DNA of 12,489 bases, from positions 1 through 12,489 of the forward strand of contig JBBSQE010000080.1 of the NCBI GenBank assembly GCA_038258095.1, read 5' to 3'. Numbering within the stretch: the first letter of the stretch is position 1; every line of letters begins with the position of its first letter. This DNA comes from JBBSQE01 sp038258095. Its GTDB lineage: Bacteria; Actinomycetota; Thermoleophilia; Solirubrobacterales; 70-9. Of this stretch, positions 6,063-12,489 are shown in pieces. A model generated the notes under the pieces. It was not told the DNA's origin. It saw nothing but the letters and a program-made list of their open reading frames with translations, and did not search any database. Both the position numbers and the translations under genes were made by a program.

Positions 6063-7625
6063 CTAGCTCCGCCCGAGGCGGCGCTTCAGGTCGCGCGCGT
6101 TGAAGAGCATCGCGGCCTTGCGGAGGAAGTTGCGGCGCCTGTTCGTGTACGGGTACCAGAGCGGCTCCTTGGCCCCGCCGAAGCGGGTGACGACGACCGA
6201 CTCGGGGCGGCAGAACTTCTTGATCCCGTACTCGCCGTGGCGAAAGCCGATCCCGGAGTCCTTCCAGCCGCCCATCGGGACGCCGACCGCGAAGTAGTTG
6301 GAGAGCACGTCGTTGACGTTGATCGCCCCGCACTCGACGCGGCGGGCGACGGCCTCGGCGTGGTCTTTCTCGCCGAACACCGAGCCCGACAGGCCGTAGC
6401 GCGTGTCGTTGGCGAGACGCAGCGCCTCCTCCTCATCGGAGACCTTCATCACGCCGACGACCGGGCCGAACGTTTCGTCACGCATCACCTGCATCGAGTG
6501 GTCGACTTCGACCAGGACCGTCGGCTCGTAGTAGTCGCCGGGACCGTCCTTGCGCTTGCCGCCGGTCAGCACCTTCGCGCCGTCGGCGAGGGCGCCGTTC
6601 ACGTGCTCCTCGACGATCGCAGTCTGGTTAGGCGAGGTCATCGCGCCGACGTCCATGTTGTAGTCGGGGCCGTCGGCACCCTGGCGCAGCTCGCGCACCT
6701 TGTCCGTCAGCTTCCCGACGAACTCGTCGTAGACCGGCTCCTCGACGTAGATCCGCTCGACCGACATGCAGATCTGGCCGGAGTTCATCATCCCGCCGAT
6801 GGTCGCGGCGTTGGCCGCGCGCTCCACGTTGGCGTCGCGAAGGACGATCATCGGGTCCTTGCCGCCGAGCTCGAGGCTCACCGGCGTGAGCGACTCGGCC
6901 GCCCGCGCCATGACCTTCTTGCCGGTCCGGTCAGAGCCGGTGAACTGGACGTAATCGACCTCGTCGATCAGTGCGGTGCCGGTCTCGCCTGTCCCGTTGA
7001 CCACGGCGAGGACGTCGGGCCCGCCGATCTCGTCGCGCCACGCATCGACGACCTCGATCAGGCCCAGAGGCGTGAACTCGGAAGGCTTGATGACGACGGC
7101 GGCGCCCGCCTGCATCGCCGGCAGCGCGTCGCCGAGCGAGAGGATCAGCGGAAAGTTCCAGGGGCTGATGACGCCGACGACCGGATACGGCCGGTGCTGA
7201 ACCCGGAGCTTCTTCCCTGCGATCAGCGCGGAGTGGGGGCGGATCTTCTCCTCGCCGATCATCTTGTCCGCCTTGGAGCCGTAGAAGTTGATCAGGTCGG
7301 TGAGGTAGACGGCCTCGGCGGCGGCGTCACCGCGGACCTTCCCCGTCTCGGCCTGCATCGTGTCGGCGACACGGTCGTAGTTGTCGATCAGCCAGTCGCG
7401 CAGCAGGGCGAGCTTGGCGTAGCGGCCCTCGTTGCCGAGAGCCTCCCAGGCCGGTTGGGCGGCGCGCACCCGGGCGACGGTTGCAGCCACCTCGTCGGCC
7501 GAGCTGATCGGCACCGACCGGATCAGCTCCCCGGTGGCGGGGTTCATGACGTCGAAGCCTCCCGCGGCGCCGGCGCTCGCGTCGTTCGTCTGAGACTCCG
7601 GTCGGACCTCGGTGCTGCTCTCCAT
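6063..7625 (-). CDS. NAD(P)-dependent aldehyde dehydrogenase, succinate-semialdehyde dehydrogenase-like
   Basis: Oxidises an aldehyde to the acid with NAD(P)+. At 520 residues it is slightly longer than the usual 480-500. Key sites are all present: SPWNFP with Asn157 (oxyanion), Lys180 in VVIKPSE (cofactor), FTGSDRTG (228-235), general base Glu252 in LELGGKDP, nucleophile Cys286 in NSGQICMSVER, and ETFGP (384-388). The QICMSVER context and the basic tail after WYPYTNRR (490-497) resemble the actinobacterial GabD2 branch, hence the succinate-semialdehyde suggestion. Close relatives act on other aldehydes, so the substrate is inferred. The ATG at 7625 has GAAGGGA about seven bases upstream. An Ala/Ser-rich N-terminal extension (1-22) precedes the fold. 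The gene lies downstream of the sugar-dehydrogenase pair, separated by a large inverted repeat. Confidence 0.92.
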   Translation of the reverse strand: MESSTEVRPESQTNDASAGAAGGFDVMNPATGELIRSVPISSADEVAATVARVRAAQPAWEALGNEGRYAKLALLRDWLIDNYDRVADTMQAETGKVRGDAAAEAVYLTDLINFYGSKADKMIGEEKIRPHSALIAGKKLRVQHRPYPVVGVISPWNFPLILSLGDALPAMQAGAAVVIKPSEFTPLGLIEVVDAWRDEIGGPDVLAVVNGTGETGTALIDEVDYVQFTGSDRTGKKVMARAAESLTPVSLELGGKDPMIVLRDANVERAANAATIGGMMNSGQICMSVERIYVEEPVYDEFVGKLTDKVRELRQGADGPDYNMDVGAMTSPNQTAIVEEHVNGALADGAKVLTGGKRKDGPGDYYEPTVLVEVDHSMQVMRDETFGPVVGVMKVSDEEEALRLANDTRYGLSGSVFGEKDHAEAVARRVECGAINVNDVLSNYFAVGVPMGGWKDSGIGFRHGEYGIKKFCRPESVVVTRFGGAKEPLWYPYTNRRRNFLRKAAMLFNARDLKRRLGRS

Positions 7626-7651
7626 GGCGAATCCCTTCGGTGCGCGCTTGG

Positions 7652-7693
7652 CTGGGCAGCCAGACCTTACGCGAAACGTCTGGCCGCGCCCAG
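7652..7693. repeat. Two-part inverted repeat: terminator or operator
   Basis: The outer arms CTGGGC (7652-7657) and GCCCAG (7688-7693) and the inner arms GCCAGAC (7659-7665) and GTCTGGC (7678-7684) are both perfect. They give 13 pairs with an A/CGC internal loop and a 12-base apical loop. The element fills the middle of the 91-base gap between the sugar-dehydrogenase operon (stop at 7717) and the aldehyde dehydrogenase start (7625). It may end the upstream transcript, or act as an operator or leader structure for the dehydrogenase. No T-run follows on the minus strand, so I leave the role open. Confidence 0.6.
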
Positions 7694-7716
7694 AACTGCC
7701 GCGCCCGGGACTTCTC

Positions 7717-8883
7717 CTAGCGCGCGACCAGCCTGTACACGGGCCCGTCGAGCGATGCGACGTAGATCCTGCCCCGGGCGTCGCGGCCGAACGATGTCGG
7801 TGTTGAGATCGCGACGCCGATCTTCCGATCGGATTTCACCCGCCTGACCCCTGGCCTCAGGCTGCGGATCTGACCCTCGCACAGGTCGGCGTAGACGTAG
7901 CGCTTGTAGAGGCCCCTGAGCTGCCGGTCGCCGACGACGTAGCCGCCGATCACCGAGCAGCTGCCACCGCGGCTGTGGGGGTAGGCGAAGATCGGGAACT
8001 GGGTCCCTTTGATGAAGGGGGCCTCGTGCTGTGAGTAGCCCTCATACGGATCCCACCCGAAGTTCGCGCCCGACGCGCCCGGCAGCGTCTCGTAGTCGAT
8101 CTCTTCGATCGCGTTCTGGCCGACGTCCCCGATCACGATCCTCGGCCGCTTGGCGGTCACGGTGTCGAACGAGAATCGGAACGGGTTGCGCAGCCCGTAG
8201 CTGAAGATCTCATTGCGGCCGCGCTTGCCGACGAACGGGTTCGAGCGCGGGATCCCGTAGCTCCTGCCGCTGCGCTGCCCCCGCGGGTCGATTCGCAGCA
8301 GCTTGCCGAGCAGCATGTTCTTGTTCTGTGCGTTGCCGGGCGGATCATCCGCGGACCCGCCGTCGCCGGTCCCGAAGTACAGGAGCTTGCCGAGGAACTG
8401 GAGCTGGCCCCCGTTGTGATTTGAGTTCTGCGAGTGGGGGATCCTGATCACGTTGCGTCGTGTGTTCGGTGCCGCCCGCGTCGGGGTCCGGCGGTGGAAC
8501 TCGTCGATCGTGATCGCGCCGTTGCCGGCCGTGTAATAGACGTAGAAGCGCCCGGAGCGCCGGTAGTCCGGAGGGAAGGCGACCGAGAGAAGTCCCCGCT
8601 CCCCCCCGTAGTTGACGAGCTTCTTGATGTTGAGAAACGGGGCCTTGCGCTTGCGCCCGTTGACGAGGACCATGATCCGGCCCGGTTGCTCGACGACGAA
8701 GACGAGCCGCGGGTACCCCGGCGCACCGGTCACGTAGACGGGAGTGTCGAAGCTGCCGATCGGCTTCAGGGCGAAGCCGGAGTTGGCGCGAGGCGCGGTT
8801 CTTGCGGGCGCGCCGGAGGTGGCGACGGCCGTGAGGAGCGCCGCGAGGGCGAGGACCGGGATGACGGCTCGGCTCAGCTTCAC
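7717..8883 (-). CDS. Secreted PQQ-dependent glucose/sorbosone dehydrogenase family protein
   Basis: A 388-residue six-bladed propeller protein of the GSDH family (soluble quinoprotein glucose dehydrogenase, Asd, HIPL-type), which oxidises sugars in the periplasm or cell wall. Residues 1-27 are a Sec signal (basic n-region, LALAALLTAVAT core, probable APA cleavage), with no lipobox. Family motifs in order: GGERGLLSVAF (93-103), NHNGG (155-159) with the likely catalytic His156, GTGDGG (171-176), GKLLRIDP (193-200), YGLRNPFRFSFD (229-240), GDVGQ (252-256) and SVIGGYVVGD (310-319). The start is GTG 8883, with AGGAGG seven bases upstream. The ribosome site begins within the 16-base gap after the upstream paralogue's stop, so the two genes are one operon. 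PQQ dependence is inferred from the family. Confidence 0.87.
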   Translation of the reverse strand: MKLSRAVIPVLALAALLTAVATSGAPARTAPRANSGFALKPIGSFDTPVYVTGAPGYPRLVFVVEQPGRIMVLVNGRKRKAPFLNIKKLVNYGGERGLLSVAFPPDYRRSGRFYVYYTAGNGAITIDEFHRRTPTRAAPNTRRNVIRIPHSQNSNHNGGQLQFLGKLLYFGTGDGGSADDPPGNAQNKNMLLGKLLRIDPRGQRSGRSYGIPRSNPFVGKRGRNEIFSYGLRNPFRFSFDTVTAKRPRIVIGDVGQNAIEEIDYETLPGASGANFGWDPYEGYSQHEAPFIKGTQFPIFAYPHSRGGSCSVIGGYVVGDRQLRGLYKRYVYADLCEGQIRSLRPGVRRVKSDRKIGVAISTPTSFGRDARGRIYVASLDGPVYRLVAR

Positions 8884-8899
8884 GTTCGGTCCTCCTCGG

Positions 8900-10183
8900 T
8901 CAGCTCGCGTCGAGCCGGTAGACGTCGCCCTCGATCGAGAGCGCGTAGATGTGGCCGTCGGCGTCCTCGCCGAAGGATGAAAGCCCGGGTACGTTCAGGC
9001 CGAGGTCAACCGGCTCGGCGCTCCTCCCGGAAGGAACCAGGCTGACGAGGTCCCCCTTGCAGAAGTCGCCGAAGAGGTAGCGCCCGTAGAGGGACGTCAG
9101 GGTCGGGTCCCGGACGACGTAGCCGCCGGTGACCGAGCAGTTGCCGTCGTCGTGGGTGAGGACGGCGATCGGCTTGATGGCTTCCTTGGCCTTCGAGGCC
9201 TGGTCCTCGTTGTACGACGCATCGCCCTCGAACGCCGACCAGCCGAGATTCGCGCCGGCTGCCCGGGCGGCCGGGAGGAAGTCGACCTCCTCCTGCTCGT
9301 CCTGGCCGACGTCCCCGATCAGGAAGTCGCTGGTCCGCGCGTCGAACGAGAACCGCCAGGGGTTTCTCAGGCCGTACTCATAGATCTCCGGCTTGGCGCC
9401 TCCCTCGCCGACGAACGGGTTGTCGGTGGGGACCGCGTAGGGCTTTCCGCCGGACTGGGCCGGGTCGATCCGCAGGATCTTGCCGAGGAACGTGTCGAGG
9501 TTCTGGCCGTTTCGCATCGGGTCGCCGGCCGAGCCGCCGTCGCCGAAGCCGATGTAGAGCTTGCCGTCGGGCCCGAACAGGACAAGGCCGCCGTTGTGGT
9601 TTGAGAAGGGCTGATCCTGGGTGAGGACGTCGCGGGCGGAGGAGGGGTCGGCGACGAGCGGGTCCTCTGAGGAGCGCCTGTACTCGACCACGTGCGTGTC
9701 TCCGTTCGTATCCGTGTAGTCGACGTAGAAGAGACCGGACTTCGCGTAGTCCGGGGTGAACGCCATCGAGAGCAGACCCTGCTCGCCGCCGCTGGCGATC
9801 TCGTCGCTGACATCGAGGAATGGATTGGGACGGATCTCGCCGCTGTCGTCAACGACGCGGATCGCTCCTCCCTGCTGGACGACATAGAGATCCCCGCCCT
9901 CGGCCGGCTGCGTCAGATACACAGGCGCGTCGAACTGTCCGACGCTCGTGAGCTTGACGCCACCCTTGCCGTCGCCGGTCTTCGGCGGCCCGCCGCCGGC
10001 GGTCGTGGGAACCGGAGCGGTCGAGTCCGGTGCCGTGGTGCCTTCAGCGGCCGTGGTGCCGGCCGCGGCGGGTGTGCCGGAGGTCTCCGTCGTCGACCCG
10101 GACCCGGAGTCCCCGCAGCCGGCGAGCAGCGCCAGCGCCAGGACCGCCGGGAGAGTGGGCAGGGCAAGCCTTCGCACGTACAT
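8900..10183 (-). CDS. Lipoprotein PQQ-dependent glucose/sorbosone dehydrogenase family protein
   Basis: A 427-residue paralogue of the downstream gene and the first gene of the pair. The N-terminus is a lipoprotein signal with lipobox LAGC and Cys23, so the mature protein should be tethered outside the membrane. A long low-complexity linker rich in Thr, Ala, Gly, Ser and Pro (24-75) follows, as in many actinobacterial lipoproteins. The propeller then shows GGEQGLLSMAF (132-142), NHNGG (195-199) with probable catalytic His196, GFGDGG (212-217), GKILRIDP (234-241), GLRNPWRFSFD (271-281), GDVGQ (290-294) and SVTGGYVVRD (350-359). The ATG at 10183 has no clear Shine-Dalgarno upstream, so translation may be leaderless or weak. 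Substrate and electron acceptor cannot be read from sequence. Confidence 0.87.
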   Translation of the reverse strand: MYVRRLALPTLPAVLALALLAGCGDSGSGSTTETSGTPAAAGTTAAEGTTAPDSTAPVPTTAGGGPPKTGDGKGGVKLTSVGQFDAPVYLTQPAEGGDLYVVQQGGAIRVVDDSGEIRPNPFLDVSDEIASGGEQGLLSMAFTPDYAKSGLFYVDYTDTNGDTHVVEYRRSSEDPLVADPSSARDVLTQDQPFSNHNGGLVLFGPDGKLYIGFGDGGSAGDPMRNGQNLDTFLGKILRIDPAQSGGKPYAVPTDNPFVGEGGAKPEIYEYGLRNPWRFSFDARTSDFLIGDVGQDEQEEVDFLPAARAAGANLGWSAFEGDASYNEDQASKAKEAIKPIAVLTHDDGNCSVTGGYVVRDPTLTSLYGRYLFGDFCKGDLVSLVPSGRSAEPVDLGLNVPGLSSFGEDADGHIYALSIEGDVYRLDAS

Positions 10184-10231
10184 GCGAACACGATGGCAGG
10201 CCGAAAGTCCCGGCCGGGGCGCTTCGAGGGA

Positions 10232-10243
10232 CCGAAGCTTCGG
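10232..10243. repeat. 12-base palindrome in the divergent control region
   Basis: CCGAAGCTTCGG reads the same on both strands. GCTTCG (10221-10226) upstream can also pair with CGAAGC (10233-10238). It lies about 50 bases ahead of the lipoprotein dehydrogenase start, where an operator or a 5' leader hairpin would be placed. Nothing else in the sequence says which. Confidence 0.4.
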
Positions 10244-10264
10244 AGGAGAACGTCAGGCGATGAC

Positions 10265-10333
10265 GTCGGCAGCGGGGGAGAGCCGACAAGGTTGAACTCT
10301 TATCGGGGTTGTGACGCCGACAAGGGTTCAACC
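10265..10333. promoter_or_regulatory. Overlapping direct and inverted repeats at the start of the AbiEi/DUF559 gene
   Basis: GCCGACAAGG occurs at 10282-10291 and again at 10316-10325. Its inverted half GTCGGC is at 10265-10270. GGTTGAAC (10290-10297) and GTTCAACC (10326-10333) are perfect inverted partners, and CCGACAAG (10283-10290) also pairs with CTTATCGG (10299-10306) with one mismatch. The GTG start at 10311 lies inside the cluster. The protein begins with an AbiEi-like winged helix, and such antitoxins repress their own promoters by binding repeats. Self-repression is therefore a reasonable inference, but binding is not shown. Confidence 0.5.
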
Positions 10334-11222
10334 ATGGCGAAGCGCGGTCTGGAAGATCGCGGCCCGCCAGCACGACCGCATCACGTACCGGCAGCTCATC
10401 GATCTCGGGATGACCCCCGATGGCATCCGGCACCGGGTGCGATCGGGACGTCTGCATCGAGTCGCGCGGGGCGTTTACGCGATCTCCCGGCCTCGGGGCA
10501 CGCTGAAGGAGCGCTGGATGACGGACGCTCTGCGCTGCGGGGAAGGGGCGGGCGTAAGCCACGGAGCTGCATTCGCCCTGTGGGAACTCGGAAATGAACG
10601 CTTTCGCTTGACCGAGGTGAGCGTGCCCCTGCCGCGGCGACCCACTCCCCATGGTGTCCTGGTTCATCGGCGAGCCTCGGTCCTTCCGTCAGAGCTGCGA
10701 CATGCCGACCTCATCCCTGTCACGTCCCCGGCGCTGACGCTGATCGACAACGCCCAAGCCCTCGGCCCGCGCGGCCTCGAGGCTGCCGTGAATGACGCCA
10801 ACGGCCGCGGACTCACCCACCCCGACTCGGTGAGGGCACTCGCCGCCAGATTCCCGATGCTGCCCGGTTCGAAGCTCGTGCGTGGCGTTCTCGGTCGCTT
10901 CAGTTTCCGGCTCACCGACTCGGAGCTCGAGCGTGCGTTCTTGCGCCTGGTACTCGAGGCCGGGCTACCCCTGCCGGACACTCAGGTTCGCACTGATACG
11001 GGGCGCGTGGACTTCTGCTGGACCGAGTTGGGCCTGATCGTGGAGGCGGACAGCCTGCGACATCATCGGACTCCCTCTCAACAGGCGACCGACCGGCGTC
11101 GCGACCAGGAGCACCTGGCGAAGGGGCTCAACACGCTGCGATTCACCCACCACCAGATCCATTTCGAGCCAGACCACGTGATCAAGATCCTCCGGGCGGT
11201 GCTCGCGCGGCTCGCCGGGTGA
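10311..11222 (+). CDS. AbiEi-like winged-helix / DUF559 (Vsr-like nuclease fold) protein
   Basis: A 303-residue two-domain protein. Residues 12-60 (IAARQHDRITYRQLIDLG, then SGRLHRVARGVYAI) form the winged helix seen in AbiEi type IV antitoxins. A middle part (75-150) with SPALTLIDNA is typical of this family. The C-terminal DUF559 domain (about 205-300) is a PD-(D/E)XK-like fold with GRVDFCW (Asp), IVEADS (Glu then Asp) and a conserved basic RRRDQEHL helix. Such standalone proteins are abundant in actinobacteria and have no firm function. No AbiEii-like toxin gene is next to it. The GTG at 10311 is the only in-frame start ahead of the helix, the next ATG being inside the domain. It has no clear Shine-Dalgarno. 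It converges on the lipoprotein gene with a 17-base gap. Confidence 0.8.
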   Translation: MTPTRVQPWRSAVWKIAARQHDRITYRQLIDLGMTPDGIRHRVRSGRLHRVARGVYAISRPRGTLKERWMTDALRCGEGAGVSHGAAFALWELGNERFRLTEVSVPLPRRPTPHGVLVHRRASVLPSELRHADLIPVTSPALTLIDNAQALGPRGLEAAVNDANGRGLTHPDSVRALAARFPMLPGSKLVRGVLGRFSFRLTDSELERAFLRLVLEAGLPLPDTQVRTDTGRVDFCWTELGLIVEADSLRHHRTPSQQATDRRRDQEHLAKGLNTLRFTHHQIHFEPDHVIKILRAVLARLAG

Positions 11223-11234
11223 CGGCGCCCGGCG
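11213..11234. terminator. Hairpin between convergent genes
   Basis: CGCCGGG (11213-11219) pairs perfectly with CCCGGCG (11228-11234) around an eight-base loop. It spans the stop of the DUF559 gene and most of the 17-base gap before the lipoprotein stop at 11240. It could stop transcription from either side. There is no long T-run, only ACTTTGACT shortly after it on the plus strand. Confidence 0.5.
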
Positions 11235-11239
11235 TGGGA

Positions 11240-12004
11240 CTACTTTGACTTGGCGGAGCTGCTGCCCTGCCCGATCACCACGACCTGGCCCTTGCCGTTG
11301 ACCCGGGTCCGGGGCGGGATGTCGGAGATGTTCACGTGGAACGAGCCCTGGGGCGGGTTGCCCGAGCTGGTCACGGCCTTCGCCAGGCCTCCAAGACCGG
11401 CGTCGACGCGGTACGTCAGCGTGTAGTCCCCGGCGGCGACCGGGGTCACGTGCCAAACGGCCGTCGTCGTGTCTCCCGGCGCGAGCGGGCCGAAGTCGAA
11501 GGTCTTCTCGTTGGACGTCGCCGCTCCCCCGGGCGCGCTCGAGTCGGCGAGCTTCGGGTAGCCGTTCTCGAGTATCCAGACGGGACGATCCGGTTGGGCC
11601 AGCCCCGGCTGCGGGCTGCGGGCCGAGAACGGGAGGATCGAGTCCTCGCCCTCTTTGCCGGCGATCGAGATCGTGACCGCCAGCGAGGGCAGCGCCTTCT
11701 TGCCGCTGTTCTCCACGCCGATCCGCAGGTCGGTTGACTGGGCCAGCATCTGGCGGGGCGGGAACTGCGCGGTCGAGATCCGGACCGGGAAGTTGCCGGA
11801 CGGCTCGTTCGCGTCCTGGCGGGTTCCCCCACCGCAGGCCACGAGCGCAAGCGACGCGAAAAGGAGTAGAGCAGCGGCCCCGGCGCGGCTTGCGCGGGCT
11901 CGCTGAGCTTCTCCTCCGATCCCCCGCAAAGCGCGCTGAACATACCACGAGGCCGGGCGGACCCGCGGTCGCGGCCGCTTTCCGGTTCTTAATCCAATTG
12001 TCAT
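11240..12004 (-). CDS. Putative lipoprotein of unknown function
   Basis: A 254-residue protein from ATG 12004. A basic stretch is followed by a hydrophobic helix (AGAAALLLFASLALVA) ending in lipobox LVAC with Cys57, so it is a predicted exported lipoprotein. The mature part has alternating beta-type segments (PVRISTAQFPP, LRIGVENSG, LAVTISIAG, then LAPGDTTTAVWHV and GDYTLTYRVDAG). It looks like one or two immunoglobulin-like sandwiches of the CARDB type, and it ends in a Ser/Lys tail. I do not recognise the family. The start is uncertain: the n-region from ATG is unusually long (about 40 residues), and a TTG at 11929 would give a more normal signal peptide. Longer readings to 12181 would run through the permease gene and are unlikely. 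It is divergent from the Mce permease gene. Confidence 0.7.
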   Translation of the reverse strand: MTIGLRTGKRPRPRVRPASWYVQRALRGIGGEAQRARASRAGAAALLLFASLALVACGGGTRQDANEPSGNFPVRISTAQFPPRQMLAQSTDLRIGVENSGKKALPSLAVTISIAGKEGEDSILPFSARSPQPGLAQPDRPVWILENGYPKLADSSAPGGAATSNEKTFDFGPLAPGDTTTAVWHVTPVAAGDYTLTYRVDAGLGGLAKAVTSSGNPPQGSFHVNISDIPPRTRVNGKGQVVVIGQGSSSAKSK

Positions 12005-12034
12005 TTGGCGCCGCGCCTCGCCATGACGTAAGAT
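12005..12034 (+). promoter_or_regulatory. Candidate promoter of the Mce permease gene
   Basis: TTGGCG (12005-12010), an 18-base spacer and TAAGAT (12029-12034) make a fair sigma-70-type match. The predicted start near 12041 would leave a leader of about 45 bases before ATG 12087. The site lies in the 82-base divergent gap shared with the lipoprotein gene, whose own start region touches the -35 box. Confidence 0.42.
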
Positions 12035-12086
12035 CCGCAACGCGACGGGAGGGGGCGCATTCCGCGGTCCGGCGTCGCGAGGAGAG

Positions 12087-12489
12087 ATGGTCAGATCCGC
12101 AGTAGACAGGGCGTTCCTTCCCGCGAAGTCGCTCTTCGAGCAGGTCGGGGACATGATGATCCTGACGGCCAAGACGATCACGTCGGCCGTCCGCCCTCCC
12201 TACCCCTACGGCGGCGAGTTCATCGGCCAGTTCCTCTTCGCCCTGCAGCTCTGCTGGTTTCCGATGCTGATCAGCTGCGTCGCCTTCGGCTTCGGAGCCC
12301 CCGGCCTCCAGGCAGCCAACGTCCTCAGCCTCTGCGGCGCCCTCGACCGCCTCGGCGGCTTCTTCATCCTCGCCTCGATCCGCGAGTTCGCCCCCTTCGT
12401 GACCGCCGTCGTCGTCGCCGGAGTCGCCGGCACCGCGATCACCGCCGACCTCGGCGCCCGCAAGATCCGCGAGGAGCTCGACGCCCTGC
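12087..12489 (+). CDS. MlaE/YrbE-family ABC transporter permease, Mce locus (N-terminal part)
   Basis: The first 134 codons, running off the right edge. Members are inner-membrane permeases that work with an ATPase and Mce/MlaD substrate-binding proteins to move lipids or sterols. Seen here: an N-terminal amphipathic part (1-35), hydrophobic segments at about 46-70 and 88-115, and the family signature AGVAGTAITADLGARKIREE (111-130), the cytoplasmic coupling region that contacts the ATPase. TSAVRPPYPYG (32-42) is typical of the actinobacterial type A permease, so a second YrbE gene and mce genes should follow. The ATG at 12087 has GAGGAGAG directly upstream, with GAGG four bases away. It is incomplete only because the window ends. 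Confidence 0.92.
   Translation, partial: MVRSAVDRAFLPAKSLFEQVGDMMILTAKTITSAVRPPYPYGGEFIGQFLFALQLCWFPMLISCVAFGFGAPGLQAANVLSLCGALDRLGGFFILASIREFAPFVTAVVVAGVAGTAITADLGARKIREELDAL

Noticed and set aside
5136..7847. A 903-codon open frame on the plus strand across the hydrolase and aldehyde dehydrogenase genes.
   Set aside because: It is the antisense shadow of two genes with full catalytic motifs. The translation is rich in Arg, Asp, Val and Leu with no domain pattern. Long antisense frames are expected at this GC content.
10184..11239. A complete type IV toxin-antitoxin pair around the AbiEi-like gene.
   Set aside because: Neither neighbour is a nucleotidyltransferase toxin. One is a sugar dehydrogenase and the other a lipoprotein, both on the opposite strand.
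11446..11943. An alternative minus-strand frame starting MFSALCGGSEEK over the lipoprotein signal region, hinting at a frameshift.
   Set aside because: The lipobox and hydrophobic helix are continuous with the beta-rich mature protein in the chosen frame. The other frame is Arg/Ser-rich and motif-free.
12005..12181. N-terminal extension of the lipoprotein gene back to 12181.
   Set aside because: It would run antisense through the permease start and put about 115 residues ahead of the lipobox. The extension has no domain features.
1..12489. CRISPR arrays, tRNA or rRNA genes, insertion sequences and phage genes.
   Set aside because: By eye I saw no regularly spaced repeats, no tRNA-like TTCGA arm with acceptor pairing, and no transposase or integrase motifs. 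A covariance or HMM scan would be firmer.

Overview
This window looks like chromosome from a high-GC actinobacterium. The pairing of an Mce-type YrbE permease, an F420-type reductase tail, an actinobacterial TraR/DksA protein and GC-rich third codon positions suggests the class Thermoleophilia (Solirubrobacter-like). That placement is an inference from gene content and codon use, not a phylogeny.

Layout. 1-108 (+): tail of a deazaflavin (F420)-dependent nitroreductase-family protein. 86-964 (-): class I SAM methyltransferase, overlapping that tail convergently. 1001-1342 (+): TraR/DksA-type C4 zinc-finger protein, probably leaderless. 1352-4909 (-): cobalamin-dependent methionine synthase MetH, preceded at 4921-5020 by what reads as a SAM-I (S-box) riboswitch with its own promoter. 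5052-5909 (-): alpha/beta hydrolase. 6063-7625 (-): NAD(P)-dependent aldehyde dehydrogenase of the succinate-semialdehyde dehydrogenase (GabD2-like) type. 7717-8883 and 8900-10183 (-): two tandem paralogous PQQ-type glucose/sorbosone dehydrogenases, one with a Sec signal and one a lipoprotein, forming an operon. 10311-11222 (+): AbiEi-like winged-helix plus DUF559 nuclease-like protein with a repeat cluster at its start. 11240-12004 (-): unrecognised lipoprotein. 12087 to the right edge (+): first permease gene of a probable Mce lipid-uptake locus, cut by the window end.

How it fits together. Most of the window is ordinary housekeeping or accessory metabolism with no obvious single pathway. 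The clearest regulatory story is metH. An S-box aptamer lies between a TATCCT promoter element and the gene. Its closing helix P1 appears to contain the Shine-Dalgarno sequence of a TTG start, so SAM binding would hide the ribosome site directly. The sugar-dehydrogenase pair would act outside the membrane on sugars or aldoses. The aldehyde dehydrogenase downstream might use an aldehyde product, but a strong inverted repeat separates it from the pair.

I found no CRISPR array, tRNA, rRNA, insertion sequence or phage gene. No gap between genes exceeds about 155 bases.
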